This document shows, piece by piece, positions 46,397-58,560 of a stretch of DNA of 64,000 nt. Positions within the stretch are counted from its first letter, which is position 1. Each line of letters begins with the position of its first letter. The notes beneath the pieces were generated by a model. It did not search any database. It was given only the letters and a program-made list of their open reading frames with translations, and had not been told where the DNA came from. The DNA is taken from contig NADL03000604.1 in the NCBI GenBank assembly GCA_002205965.3, positions 1,240,001 through 1,304,000 of the forward strand, in the 5' to 3' direction. Origin of the DNA: Kappaphycus alvarezii. Its lineage: Eukaryota; Rhodophyta; Florideophyceae; Gigartinales; Solieriaceae. Both the position numbers and the translations under genes were made by a program.

Positions 46397-47800
46397 CGTT
46401 CCACGCAATCCTCTTTTGGTGTAAAGTGGAGAAACTGACGGTAATAATGGCGGCGACTCTAGTGGCTCCTTCGATCGCCAGGGGTCCCTGCAGTTCAGCG
46501 GGGCCCCGAAAGCAACTTCTTCGGCGTAGGTACGGCGGTGCTTCCGAGGCGCTTGAAACGGCGATGAGAGCGGCGACGGCGAATGTGATTGCGGCGGAGC
46601 CATGGACAGCGAGTGTTTCCCCTTCTGTTTCTCATGTAGGCGGTCCTCTCATGCCTCAGCAAGCTCCCTGAATGCAGCATTGGCCGCCCAGACTGCCACA
46701 ATTTCGGTCTCTACCTTCCTCTTTCCCATGCTGCGTAGAGTTTGTAACGTGCTTGCATCAGCGGCGTCATGTCTCCACCGCTGTTCAACATTGCTTATTT
46801 CTACTGTGGGTTTATCCGCAAGCTCTGGGCTCCGCCCCTTCGACGTTGCCCCTTTGTTCTTTTTCATTTGCTGTGTATTGTTGCATTTACTTTCTTTTTT
46901 TGTAGAACCGCTCTATCCAACTTCTATTTAAGCCTTACGCGGCCTGTCTTTCTTTATTTCTCAACCCCTTCGCCAAGTCAACTGACCTCGCGTTCCACAT
47001 CCGGCTTTCGGTGTTTTTATCCTGTGACTTCTTGTTCTCTTCTGGGGCTCTCAATCATCGCAGAATCCTCTGAGGCTCTAGTACTTCTAGACATTTCTTC
47101 CTTAGTGTGCACTGCACAGTATACACTTCTTGCAGTACAGTACATATTTTCCTGTACAGTGTACACTTCGTACAGTAAACACTTCGTACAATAAACACTT
47201 CGTACAGTATACATCTTTCTGCACAGTGCACTGTGCATGGAGCACTGTACATCCGGCAGACAGTGCATATACTAGTATTCTTACAGTGCCGAGACCTGCT
47301 CGTTTTTTTGAAGATTCAACCTGAATTGATGCCAGGAGATCGCATGGGCCGTAGGCGACGAGCTGTTGAAGCGAATTGTCGAAGGACTTGTTGTGGAAGC
47401 GAGCCTGGCGACTTGATCCCAAGCGGTACTTGCTGTCTTGCTGCTTCGACCGGTCCCTAGGGGCGGATAGCGGTGATGCTAAGCGGGTGAGTATCGTGGA
47501 CGGGATATCACGGCGCATTACCTATGGTTCCTGCCGATCTGGCCGCGCACATTCCCGCATGAGGATAGCCTGGCTTAAAAGGTGAACCCTGCTTGCCATC
47601 AGTAGCCTCCTTTGGGCGCCTCGTAGGGATTTATTGCACCCCTCTCGTACGTACAGAGATGCGGTAGGCAGCTGAAATCACGACTTACCCAGCGAGCCAT
47701 GCTGAGGGCCGGGTTTCCGACACATGGAGACCCTTGAAGTTATCCGAGGGTACCTGGCCTTGTCTTGGTTCGCGCAAGACTGAGGTTAGAAAATGAAATA
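46397..47800. other. Element interior without a readable domain
   Basis: Between the left LTR pieces and the integrase tail. A CAGTA-type tract fills 47110-47245 (ACAGTACACTTCGTACAG repeats with ACTTCGTACAGTA variation). 47320-47790 is GC-richer and motif-free. Frames on the minus strand at 46391-46867 look weakly protein-like but match nothing I know. Confidence 0.35.
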
Positions 47801-47809
47801 GAGACCTAC

Positions 47810-49460
47810 CTACAGGGTCTGGAGGGGTCTGGAGTCCGACTCCGCTTTCGAGAAGTCAAGATCTACCGTTTCAATTCGAGATTCCATGATGTCTCTTCCT
47901 CCAGATGCTCTGTCCTGGTTTCGGCGGAGGCCGTAGGGTTTTACCACCGCCTCCGGCAAATCGATCTCAGGTGTCCAATGAGCTGATGATCGACCGCTTA
48001 ATTTCATCTTGAAATGCCTTATCTCTTCTCCAGTGTCGTCATTTCTTCTTATTTCTGCGTCGGATATCTTATTGATCAGCCTTACGTTGTCCGGGAACAC
48101 TCCTTTTTTTGATTACTGTTTCTTCGCACATTATTTCCGATCCTAATTAGGCTATTTGCGTGGACTGTTGCCAAATTTTCTTCCGACTTCGGACTCTAAT
48201 GGGTATCCAACCCTCCCGAGACACTCTTTAACGACGTAAGGACCGACCCAGGGCTTGATGTTTTTCTTCCCTTCAGATTTGTTGAGCTCCACAAACCACA
48301 ATAGGATGCAATATCCAATACTGAATTTCGTCAGGTTAGCGTGCTTATCGAACTTTTTCTTTGCTCGTCTCCTTGATCTTCTTCCCTTCTGGAGTAGATT
48401 ATTGTGTAGCCGGTATAATCTCCGCTCCAATTCTTCTGGTTCGTCCTGAAGACACACTGTATCCATTTCTTCACAAACCTCGAAGGCTTCTATTCCGAAC
48501 ATGGCCTTATATGGAGCAATTCCTGTTCATGCGCAAACCCATGTGTTGTTTCGTGGACATTCCAAAGCGACATGGTTGTCCCAGTCGCTATGTCCAAGCT
48601 AAATGAGGCTGGCAATATATTTAAACAAAGTTCGATTCAAACGTCCCACTGTCCCGTTTGCGTGCGGATGCAAGGGATAGGTCTGCGTACATCCAATTCC
48701 TAACTGATCAGTTAGGTTTTTTATCACTTCAACCGTTAAATTTGGACCTCCATCGGACAAAAGATGTTCTATTGGTTCAAATATCGAGATCCATTCCTCG
48801 ATCAGCACTTTTGCGATAGTTTCGGACTTCTCATCAGGGATTTCCTGTGTTCTGACAACGCCGATGAAGACATTAACAATTTACAAAACTTCGAGATTTA
48901 CTCTCTTCGAGCGAGCTGTGATTGTTTGAAAATCAAATGAAACGGTTTGGAATCTTCTTTCCGGGTGAACAATCTCTAGGTGAGCCCTCTTGCCCTTTTT
49001 TCTATCTTCTGCTATAGTATATGGTAAGCAATTCTTGATGTGAGTAGCGGCGTCATTAGGCATGCCTTTTAACCAGTATCTGGGCCGCAATCTGGCTAAA
49101 GTATTCCGCAAACCGTAGTGCCCGGTGAGTTTTGCGCCGTGTACCCATTCCAGCACTATGGTCACTAAGGAATTTGGCACTATAACTAGCAGCTCGTCTC
49201 TACCACAGTAGCGGAGTAACCCTATATCGTCGACGAGAAATTACTTCTTGTCTGCTGCGAACTGCTGCACATTTCCAAACTCCCTTCTTTGTTCGAAACC
49301 AATATCTGCATCGCTTGGTTTTTCCATCGTGACTGGTGTCCGGACCTGCCTTTTTCTCCTTCTGCACCATAGTTACACTACCCCCTTTTTAGAGGACCCT
49401 TCTTTGATGTCTTCTCCCTCCACTGCTGAGGTTGCGACGGTATTGCTCTTCAATTAGTTG
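47810..49460 (-). pseudogene. Gypsy integrase, broken
   Basis: Read leftward from 49.46 kb: DDIGLLRYCGRDELLVIVP, a finger with HGAKLTGHYGLRNTL and HIKNCLPY (last Cys lost), then HLLSDGGPNLTVEVI (second Asp). Next is YPLHPHANGTVGRLNRTLF, where Gly replaces the catalytic Glu of the usual NG-x-x-ER. Then come KPWVGPYVVKECLGRVGYPL (C-terminal domain) and the tail VRLINKISDAEIRRND. The integrase inserts element DNA into the host genome; this one cannot work, with stops at about 48880 and elsewhere. Confidence 0.75.
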
Positions 49461-49932
49461 ATGTTACCTGGCGACCCCGAGGACGAGTTCCCTTTTGCAT
49501 TGATTGACTCCGAAAGCTCGGTGGTAACCGTTAAAACTTTTACTCAGATTCTCTACCACCTCAGCAAGAGAATTTCTGACGGACTTTGTGGTAACATTAT
49601 CTTGTACCGAAGTCTGGCATTGCTCCGGGTTCTCTTTGTCCAGAACAGCTTGGGTTTCCGTGTTGGAAGTACCACGTAACGAAGCTTTTTCATCCAGGCT
49701 GGTAGGATCACCCCTGGTCCAAGGGCGTGACATATCTTATTGTTCGTCTTAAGTACATACGTACCTTGCTTGATCTCTTTCTATGGCAGTTCTCTCCGAC
49801 AGGTTTTGTCAAGCAAAAAACGATTCTTCAAGATTCTTCACCGACATCTCGATGGTCCAACCCTGGATACCTAGAGACAACTTCTTGTCGAATGCGATGA
49901 AACTTCTCGCAAAACGCGATAAATCAATTTCA

Positions 49933-50164
49933 TGTTGCTGCTACTTCGTAGAGTCAACCACAAGTGTTTGACCAAGATTTGTCTCCACAGTCTGATGTCC
50001 GTTGTGATCAAGGACCACGGAGGCACAGGCGTTTATATAGACCGCATAGGTAGCCCTAGGGGCATATTTCCGCTATACTACAGTAGCGCGCCAAAGCATA
50101 AAAATTAAAATTCAACAAGAATATTTGGACATCCCAACGCCCGTTACTTGCACCAACCCTAACA
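49933..50164 (-). repeat. Right LTR (5' LTR) of the gypsy element
   Basis: This 232-bp unit on the element strand begins TGTTAGGG and ends GCAGCAACA. It is followed directly on the plus strand by the pentamer tract GTACTGTACTGCGCAG. Confidence 0.65.
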
Positions 50165-50352
50165 GTACTGTACTGCGCAGACTGTATTTGCCGTGCGTTA
50201 TAGTACATTATCTGATCTCAGTACAGAAGCATTTAGAACTGCAATTGTTTCCCAAATTGTAAAAAGGAAGTGGGATTTTAAAGATATAGAGTATTTTGAC
50301 ACACATGTGCAATGTGAACTACTGTACGATACTACAAGTACAGAATACAGTA
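50163..50352. repeat. CAGTA/TACTG tracts beside the gypsy LTR
   Basis: Pentamers occur at 50163-50176, about 50205-50226 and 50320-50350 (CTACTGTACGATACTACAAG). Confidence 0.6.
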
Positions 50353-50370
50353 AAAAAACAACATAGACTG

Positions 50371-50398
50371 TTAGAGCATCTTCAACAGTAGTGTCCAA
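50371..50398 (+). repeat. Left terminal inverted repeat candidate
   Basis: TTAGAGCATCTTCAACAG. It pairs with 54040-54053 on the minus strand with two mismatches over 14 bases. Confidence 0.5.
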
Positions 50399-51169
50399 AT
50401 CTTTTACGGTCCAAAACTTGTAATAATCCTGTTGGCTTAAATAATTGCTTTAATTCCTTTGAATTGGGCATATCTACCTAATTTTAGAATGGGCTACCCA
50501 GATTCGTTTGTCATCCCCAACGGTACTGTAGCACTTTGCCTGCCAGCAGTAACTTCTACACCCACACTACCGTACCAACGAGTAATCCCTCCCGCATCCG
50601 CCTTACCCTTCTGCTCTATCTCCCCTCACATCTGCCCTCCCTCTCCACAACCCTTCCCCCGTAGCGTATATTAGCCTCCGGTCCTCGACCCTCCAAGATC
50701 CAACCACTTATCCTTCCTCACATATAATTTCTTTCCGCCCAAGATAAGGACGCTCGCTCACATTCCTCCAGGCCACTCAAAGGATTGACTAATGTTCAGC
50801 GCTTAAGTTTGCTGGCGAGTGCACTCCCGCCTCTCCCCACGTTCCCGTTTCAGCTCAAACAGATTAGGGCACAAGCTGTCCGAAACGTCCACCAACGGCC
50901 TGCCCTGCCAGCCTAAAGTCCTTGCTGATAATAATGCTCTCCCGCGTCTTCATTTGCGTCTTTTCTTTCATCCAATCCGAGTCATGGCCACGACGACCCA
51001 CCTTTTCGCTCGTTCTCCATCTTCCCAACCTGTCCTGCAATCCTACTTGCCTGCGACTCATCTCTTCTCCAAGCACCGCGGAGCCGCCGCGGTGCATAAC
51101 AGCCATCTCAGCTGGTGGTCGAGATTCAAAGTTACAATAGCACCAACTTTACCTATCGGGTCCGAGAGA

Positions 51170-52361
51170 ATGGCTGAGCAAAGGACATCGGTTCGTGGGA
51201 ATTTTGATGATAATTTCGATATGACAGTGGCCATCTGGTTGCATATGCTGGTGATAGCCGTTGCATCCAGCTTACTAGAGAAAGGGAAGTGCGGAGGATC
51301 GTGACCAGGCAGGCAGGCCAGCATATTCAGGAAATTTCCTGCAGCTAATAGAAAGCTTATGTTGGACTACTTTTGGAAAGATGAAGAAATGTGGGACGAA
51401 GGTTCTGGGCGAATTGGGCCCGTTTATCCTGATCATCCATTAGAGAGCTGGTTTCGGATGCCGAAGAACTTTTTCCGAGAAGTATTATCTGCTGTGTTTG
51501 TTGAGAGTGATTTGCTGAGTTCTCGGCTAATAAAGGACTGCACGGGAAAATATGGCGCATCTCCGTTGCTTAAAGTGTTTGCGGCTTTGCGCTACATATT
51601 GTACGGTTGTCTGGTGGATAGCTTAGATGACTCATTGCGTTTAGGAGAGTATACAACTCTTGATTCTGTTAAGTCGTTCTGCGAGGCGTTTGTTAGCCGC
51701 TTTGCCGATAAATATCTTCGCTCTCTAACACCTGATGAGAACATAGAATAGAGAACTAATTTGCTAAAAGAGGGTTCCATGGTTTTCTAGGGTGTCTAGA
51801 CTGTGGGGGGTGGGAGTTCGACGCGTGCCTCAATGCTCTTCACGGAATAATGAATGGGCAGGAAGGGTCTCCAACTCTACGAATGGAACCCATTTGTGAC
51901 TTACATATGTGGATATGGCACCTTTTTGTTCGGCTACCCATTGTCGATGAGTGACCTCAGTATTCTAGAGGCCAGTCCAAACATTAAGGACATGCTAGCT
52001 GGGATATTTCCCACAGTTAAAGTCCAATACACGCTGTGCGGAGATCAGGTCAATTGGTTTTAATATCTCACGGATGGAATCTATCCGGAGTGGAAGATAT
52101 TCATAAGCTCAACGAACATTGGAAAGGGGAAAATGTCTCAAAAGTATGTGCGTTATCAGGAGAGTGCAAGAAAAAGTGTGGAACGCGTATTCGGAGTCTT
52201 GTTCAATCGGTTCAACGTGCTTAGTGATCCATCTAGGTTTCGGTAAAGCGAGGATATGTGTATGGTTCTGAAGGCATGTTGCGTCTTTAAAAATATGTTG
52301 GTGGAAGAACGCCTTGAAAGGTTTGTCAGTGATGTAATCGGAGTTATAAGAGACCGTTGAT
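51170..52361 (+). pseudogene. PIF/Harbinger DDE transposase, broken
   Basis: In order: ATG at 51170 with FDMTVAIWLHMLVIAVASSL and EKGKCGGS, then a stop. Next MLDYFWKDEEMWDEG, ESWFRMPKNFFREVLSAVF, LLKVFAALRYILYGC, DDSLRLGEYTTLDSVKSFCE and FADKYLRSLTPDE. Then, in other frames, GCLDCGGWEF (first Asp), HMWIWHLF, SMSDLSILEASP (second Asp), YLTDGIYPEWKIF and SARKSVERVFGVLFNRF (Glu), and finally ACCVFKNMLVEERLE. All three catalytic residues survive, but at least five stops and three frame changes do not allow a protein. The order and motifs match the plant-type transposase family (Plant_tran). Confidence 0.85.
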
Positions 52362-52859
52362 GGTCGGAGGATAACATCAAGTACGCAGAAATTGTTCCAA
52401 GGGTACTGCACAATGAATAAAGTGATCACGCGTTAAGTAGATTACAAAGCTACAATAAAAATTGAGATATACGTAATTATTTCAGCGTGATAGGATTTAG
52501 AATGCGTTAATAGACAATATTGATTCACTGTAGCTCTCAAACTAGGTTGGATACATTTTACTTGAACAATTTTTAGTCAATTAGCTCAGCCATAAAAACG
52601 CGCTTCACCTTGCTCTCATTAAGATTGTTTTCAGTACATTCAAGTTGATCTAAGGGATAATTTTCGTGATCTATCTTCATATTTTTTCGCCAATCTTCCT
52701 AAATTGCTCACAGAACCTTTCCCAGCATTTTTATGCATCTATATTAGCACAGACTGTTATTCTATCTCCATAAATTTCTTAATATATTGAGGATCAGTAC
52801 CGAGAATCATATACAAAGATATTCTAGAGTTCCCTTCCTCCACCGCGAAAGACTTCAAT

Positions 52860-53660
52860 GATATCTCATTTCGCTGCTTGCTCTGCTGCACTAGTCCCTC
52901 AATTGCTTCTGCCCTCCTCCGTAAAGCTGCATTTATATTCAGCTATCTAGAGCCATCAGGAAGCCATTTCTGAGCTGATGTTGTCACTGATTTTATCAAC
53001 GGGGCATTCTTCTTTCTTCGAAAGCTTTTCCACTAAATCGCTGCTTCTGCTCGCGCCAGATACATTAACTTCAACGGAAATTATTTGTTCTGCTTTAGCC
53101 GGATTCTTTTGAGCGATTCTCTTTTCTTTTTTTCTCGCCTCCGATTCTTGAATAGTCTGATACATTAATGTTTAAATGTTTTTCTCCTTTAACCAAAGAT
53201 AGGTATTTAAAAACGGAAAAGGGATACCAGAATTAACACCGCCATTTCCAGAGTATCAGTATTTTCCTTTTTATCACCATTGATGTCAAGTATGCAATTG
53301 AAAGAGGCCCTCATCGCTTGCAGACAGTTTAGTTTCGTTGAATTGCTGGCTCATTCTGTCGCCTTTTGGTTCTGATAATGCCCTTCAAACATGATAAATT
53401 CCTTCTAAAATTCCTTTAAAATGCTTATATACAGAAGAAACAACTCTCTCCTTGAGCATGTTTTCCGAGTGCTCGCTTTTATATAAAACTACTAAATGGT
53501 TGTAGAATTTCGCCAAATGCAACTCGAGAAAGTCAGTCTTCATCCCATTACCATGTTTGGCATCTTCTGAGGCCTCGACGAACGCCTTACAGGCCAGTAG
53601 GTTTTTATCTTCCGTCCAACCCTTAGCTGTTCTTATTTGCAGTCTTTAGTTCGAAAGCTT
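52860..53660 (-). pseudogene. Myb/SANT-like accessory protein of the Harbinger element, broken
   Basis: Read leftward from about 53650: GWTEDKNLLACKAFVEASED, TDFLELHLAKFYNHL, SSVYKHFKGILEGIYHV, then a stop and SEPKGDRMSQQFNE. A charged tail follows (ESEARKKEKRIAQKNPAKAE, LVEKLSKKEECPVD). The pattern W-T-x-x-[ED]-[DN]-x-x-L-x-x-A-[FWY]-V-x-x-S-E-D is that of the Myb-like protein found with these transposons and in expanded plant and oomycete families. Several stops break it. Its place head-on to the transposase supports membership of one element. Confidence 0.65.
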
Positions 53661-54039
53661 GTACCGAAAAAAAGAACCCTACATTTATGGTACTGTAGGA
53701 GGAAGAGTAGATGTGCTTGTCTGACAGTCGGTGCTTATATCCTCTCAACGGACTATTATCCCTGTAGAACGCAAGAAATGGCGCCATTGTTTCGGTTGTT
53801 GGCGGGAAAACGAATCCAGAATAAATTGTCATAATCATGATCACAAGTTTGGCCTTGGATTGGATATTCTATCTGATCGGCAATAATAGGGTCCAAATAA
53901 GCCTAATTTTGACAGAACTTATCATTTTGAAAAATACTGTCCCATTCCAATCAATAAAATGGATTAGATATTTTGTGCCACTTGGGGAAGGGCGGTATAA
54001 AAATACGTTCCAAATGTTGGACTGGACTTTAAGTTTTAC

Positions 54040-54053
54040 TGGAGATGATCTAA
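54040..54053 (-). repeat. Right terminal inverted repeat candidate
   Basis: TGGAGATGATCTAA on the plus strand; see the left partner at 50371. Confidence 0.4.
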
Positions 54054-54219
54054 AAGTAATCGATAAAAGTAAAATAGATAAGAAAAATATAGACTACGTA
54101 GTATAGAAATAGTGGTAAGGGCATAATAGCTGCACTACAGGACTGTAAATATTACATAAATGATTTTTACGTATCTTTATAATTTTAAAACTCCCTCTCT
54201 TTTCCCTGACCTATTGTTT

Positions 54220-55097
54220 CATCCATATTTAGTCACAAATTACCCATTGCTGAACAGGTAGATCACATTTACTTGTTTTGAAGATGTAATTCAGTACATC
54301 ACGTTTTTGCGAAATTCGCGAAGGAGTCCGTGGGGTTGCCTGTAGTAAGTACAAATCCAACATTGGATATTTACACCCTTGCGTATGCATCTCTTACAGA
54401 ACTAATATCAATCATGAGGTGTTTTCCAAAGTATTGAAACACTTAGTGATGACATCAAATAGAATCTTGGAATCTGTAAACATTGAGAGCGAAATTTATA
54501 TTCCAAGCAATGATATAAAGTCGTGACTAATCATGTAGCCAATGTAAAAGGAATCAGCGAAAGCATGATATTCGGCTCCCAGAATAGATATAGTTACTAT
54601 TCGACTTTTGTGTCAACACATTACAAGCCCCTGTCTTGTCAGTGACCAAAAACATGTATCCGAGAATATGATTTAATTATTATGGAGTATTTATCCAACC
54701 TGTAATACTAAAGCGAATAACTAGGTTTGCCTTGCACGTGCTTTACAACTTTGTTCAAAATCTTTATTTCTTCCACTAATAACTTTGCTTCAGTCACTTG
54801 CGAGTCAATATTTACGGCACAACATATTTAAGGCTTTCTATGTGTTAATCAAGCTAATCTACGCCTTAAATATCTGAATTCAGAAAAAGAGGCGTCCATC
54901 GGTGCGTCCATCTGCAGAATGCGTAATATCTTAATATAATGTTCCTGACTTAACTCAAATCCATAATCATGTATCTTTACTCTGACACCTGCAAATACGG
55001 TGTCATCAAAATCACTCTCTCTCGATTCAAAATTATCAAGAGTCGTTCGGGATAACGTAACGAATTTATTGTTACCACGAAGTAGAGAATCGTCCAA
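54220..55097 (-). pseudogene. RT end and RNase H of the minus-strand copia relic
   Basis: An intact 82-codon piece (54849-55097) has DFDDTVFAGVRVKIHDYGFE and SQEHYIKILRILQMDAP. After stops and frame changes, RNase H pieces follow: KSYSDTCFWSLT (first Asp), SILGAEYHAFADSFYIGYM (Glu), SMFTDSKILFDVITK (Asp) and, near 54260, FKTSKCDLPVQQWVI. Confidence 0.65.
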
Positions 55098-56293
55098 ATG
55101 TGTTCAAACTAGTTCCTGAAGTTCGCCGTCTGTATATTTTGAATAGAGTGCGAGATCTCCATGAGTTGGCGTCATACCGAGATCTTTCTTCAGGTGTTAA
55201 TTCATGGTGCGGTTCCAATAGTCTCCTGAATCGGAAAATCAGTAAAGAGGTTTCATTAAATCGAGTAATTGGTCCTCTGGTAATCCAAAGCCTTTGGATG
55301 GTCTAAGGCAAACTTTGCGCATCAGACCTTGAGCTGATTGTAAGTACGCCTGTTTAACATCTTGAGACCAAATCCTGAAATCGAGTATTTTAGCAATTGC
55401 AACTAACAAGCGGGTGGAAGCCTGGCGTATTTTCGTTGTGTCATGTACGAAATAGTTCTTTACATTGTCCCTATGACCTTGTACTACAAACCTTGCTTTG
55501 TATATCTCTTTGTCAGTGTTCTTATTTTTGATTGAGAGAACGAATTATCCAAAGAGGATATTAAAATTCTTTGGTATTTCGACTCCAGCGACTATTTGCC
55601 AGGTAGTTCTATCAACGAGTCATCCTTTTCCTTTCTATTTCTCTTTAGAAACTAAGCAGAATTGGAACTCGGATCTCTAGGATGTAAAAATTAATCGAAG
55701 TTGGCTGTAGTGAGTTAATATTTTTGGAGTGTGCGCTTTTAATTGATTAATGTAAAGCTTCGACCAGTGTTTCAATTGGATCATCGAAACAAGGCTTTAC
55801 TTGAAAGCGTGATTGTTGCTATTAGTCGTCATTTCTGTCAATAAAGACTTGTGTGTCATTAATTTTCGTGATTTTGTAGGGTCCCGTCCACCTAGATTTG
55901 GATTTTCACGATAGACTAGAACTTTCTTTCCAATAATAAGTTAATGGTGAGCAGTATTTGCAAGCTAGAGCGGTTCTGAGTCTTGGTTCTGACGATAGTT
56001 TCAATCTCAGCTTTTGCCATTTTGAGCGCTCTCATTAGTTCCATTTGATTCGGAAGTTAGCTATTCATGACCGGGAAACTTGGCAAAAATTCAAAGACGA
56101 GTAACGATGGAACCAGTCCTTCTGGGTTCATACTATCATTACATTCCTTAGCGGAGATACGGAGAGCGAGTTTTATTTCAAACTCAGGCTCTGAATATAA
56201 AATCTTGTGGCAAATACAAAGTAACAAGTCCTGGTAACGTTCACCAGAACCAATAGAATGATGGCTTTTAACTCTAGATAGGCTTATTTTGAT

Positions 56294-57210
56294 TCAATTC
56301 GAGTTTATCAAATCTTTGCAAGCTTTGGAAACGGATGGACTGCCTTGGTCCTCTTTCATCCTGTCAGAAAATCCAGTGCAAATTGTAGCCCAGAACTCAA
56401 GAAAAGAGATCCAAGTAGATTCTATACTTTTAATGTGTAAGAATACAGCATTGCCGAAATGAGTTTGTGTATCCATGATATGAAGTACATGGTTTTTGTC
56501 AAGAAACATAATATAAAGAGCTAACTAATGCTTGAATATGATTCCATGGGGCATAGTAACCTGGAATGATCTGGATTTCGGTTCAAAGTGCTGACACATG
56601 CGGCACTGTTTGGATATCTTCGAAGCCAAATTTCGCATCCCAGGAGTTGCTCCTCTTGTATGGCTCTCCTAATCAGAATGTATACCTTTGAGGTAGACGG
56701 GTGGAAAAATGTAAATGGAGGCGCTTTAATTGAGACTAGTACCGAGATTTCAGAAAAATCCCACACGACGTAAAGATGACCGTGTCACCGTGTGACTAGC
56801 ATAGTCACACAGTATCTTTTAGACTCAAGTAGGTTGTCTACGTTGTCTGCAACGAGTCCAAATTTGTCTAAAACTTCTAGGCCAATCAAAAATGGAATAT
56901 TGGCATCAACTACATCGACGTGTAGCGGTATAAAAGCGCCATCAAGCGTTGGAATACGAGTTTTGATATGTGCGGTACTTGGAAAGATTCTGTTGCGAAA
57001 CTTGTGAGCAGTTGTCACGTGATTACTTTTTATCTTAATCCCAGCTAGATCAAAATATGCCTTAGCTTGTGATTTTCCAATCACTGATTTTTGAGCATCA
57101 GTGTGGAGACAAATTACGCGGAATTTCTCAGAATTTGGGTTTTTTGGAAATTTGTTGCTCTTGACAGTTAAAACATAGTGGATATTTACGTGTTCATACT
57201 CCATTTTCAA
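56294..57210 (-). pseudogene. Protease and integrase of the minus-strand copia relic
   Basis: Protease (57210-56785, 141 codons open): the active site reads CLHTDAQKSVIGK where C-[IL]-D-T-G-A is expected, so the catalytic Asp is His and the Gly is Asp. PFLIGLEVLDKFGLVAD marks its C-terminal half. The integrase finger reads FHPSTSKVYILIRRAI and, in another frame, KQCRMCQHF. The core begins MFLDKNHVLHIMDTQTHFG (first Asp) and has GFSDRMKEDQGSPSV (second Asp). Confidence 0.7.
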
Positions 57211-57378
57211 TGCTTTCGTGGAAAAGAAACAATTTTAACGTTATGGATGGGAGGATTTTCGCGTTCCCTTAAGTTTGCATTTTAATAGGAGCACTACGGC
57301 TTGTTTGACTACCTCTAGTTAAAAATACTAGTCATCCAAAAATGTTTAGTCCTCAACTGTGATTTGTATAAGTAACTG

Positions 57379-58560
57379 TTAATGGGCATATGTTATCTTA
57401 TTTTTATCCATTCTTTCATTTTCAGACCCCTCAATGTCGTCATCATTGTCTACGTCCCCGAGAAAATCCTGAGCAGGCAATATTTCTTCATCAACTGATT
57501 TATCATCATGATCCATTTCCTGACAGAGCTCAAAAAGAACAAGTTTCTTGGCCTTGAATAAATCTTTAAATGAGCTCTTCTGACAGTATTGAACTTTCCT
57601 AGCAGCATTCTCAGCCATTGACTGGCAGCATTGAGAAAGAAAGTGGTCCTTTTTACCACAACCCCAACAAACAGTAACATCGCGAGGCTTTTTTTCCTCA
57701 TGCCGTAAGCTTCATTGCTACGTAGGTTACCATAGTGATGATGGACCTTGGTAGAACGCGTGTCACGGCTGTATTGAGTTTTTACAGTACTAAGTGTATT
57801 AGCAAGGGGGCCCGGAGTGTAGGGTCTGCATCTGGGATCTATGTCATACATAGGTTCCTCTGATTCCTAATTAGTCCAAATTTCTCCTCTTGCTCGAATT
57901 TAGCGCCAGAAAAGAGCTGACTGTAAAATGATTGATAACTCAAATCATCAGATTTTCTCTGCTGCATGGATCACGAGCTCAGAAGAATCCGATAACGGCG
58001 CAATGAAGATGCTCAATTTGTGCCTTTCTGAACGGCGATGAGGTGGTTCTTTGGGATTGAGATTAGATATTTCCTCGTGACCTTTCTTGATAGCATCATT
58101 CACAGTATAAGTAGGAGAAATATACTGGCTGACACGATTGTTCCGAGTATACGCGGCATTTCTGTTATTCCTTGGGACTGAGTTATGTTTAATTTCCAAC
58201 GCTTTTAGAGCTTCAGAATAATGCTCATACATGCCTTCCACATTCTTCATGTATAATATTTTGGTATTTCCTGTAAGGATATGGTGTAGATATTTGAGCT
58301 TTTGTTCATCATTGAGCATATAGTCCTAGCAAGCATACTTTTATGCAGCTATTAACTAGTTCCAACGTCCAGCTAGGTTACCGGAAAATTTCCTATTTTC
58401 TTCACTGAAGCGCATGGGAATGTAGTGTGAGACTTTTTCTTCCGATGTTGCTGGAAGTTGATTGGATACTGAAGTGGAACCTATTGGGTCTGGGATGATT
58501 CTAATTGTTGATCCGGTTGGTAAGCCAAGAGAGTTGAAATATGCATCGATTTGGTTTCAT
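57379..58560 (-). pseudogene. Gag of the minus-strand copia relic
   Basis: The capsid part begins near 58500 with EEKVSHYIPMRFSEENRKF and SGNLAGRWN, then an intact 123-codon piece MLNDEQKLKYLHHILTGNTK (58319-57948). A complete CCHC knuckle CWGCGKKDHFLSQC lies at about 57690-57650 in frame with the piece ending at 57379. The knuckle keeps all four ligands. Confidence 0.65.

Larger units (their letters stand above)
44765..50164 (-). mobile_element. Ty3/gypsy retrotransposon, internally deleted, left LTR in pieces
   Basis: Integrase pieces read leftward at 47.8-49.3 kb. They are flanked by direct copies of one repeat: a full copy at 49933-50164, and pieces at 44765-44858, about 45199-45257 and 46264-46396 in the same order. 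On the element strand the repeat begins TGTTAGGG and ends AGCAACA, the TG...CA form of an LTR. No protease or RT is readable, so the inside is deleted. The left LTR has been split by later insertions. No target duplication is visible. Confidence 0.6.
50371..54053. mobile_element. PIF/Harbinger DNA transposon with two convergent pseudogenes
   Basis: A transposase pseudogene on the plus strand (51170-52361) and a Myb-like pseudogene on the minus strand (about 52860-53660) face each other, a known arrangement for PIF/Harbinger elements. Candidate terminal inverted repeats are TTAGAGCATCTTCA at 50371-50384 and its near reverse complement TGGAGATGATCTAA at 54040-54053 (12 of 14 bases pair). The left end continues ACAGTAGTGTCCAAA, close to the GAGCATCTCCAACAG end of many plant Harbinger and Tourist-like elements. 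The expected 3-bp TTA/TAA duplication is not clean, so the exact ends are uncertain. Confidence 0.6.
54220..58560 (-). mobile_element. Decayed Ty1/copia element of a fungal-looking lineage
   Basis: All domains read leftward in copia order: gag (58.56-57.9 kb), CCHC knuckle (57.69-57.65), protease (57.2-56.8), integrase (56.75-56.3 and further), RT (about 55.1-54.85), RNase H (54.72-54.2). The wording of the integrase (KNHVLHIMDTQTHFG) and RNase H (GAEYHAFADSF, FDVITKCFNTLE) resembles copia elements I know from fungi. No LTRs could be found by eye. The whole region is AT-rich and saturated with stops. Confidence 0.65.

Noticed and set aside
53837-54106. 89-codon plus-strand frame
   Set aside because: It overlaps the right end of the Harbinger element, has no motif and is common-looking for AT-rich DNA.
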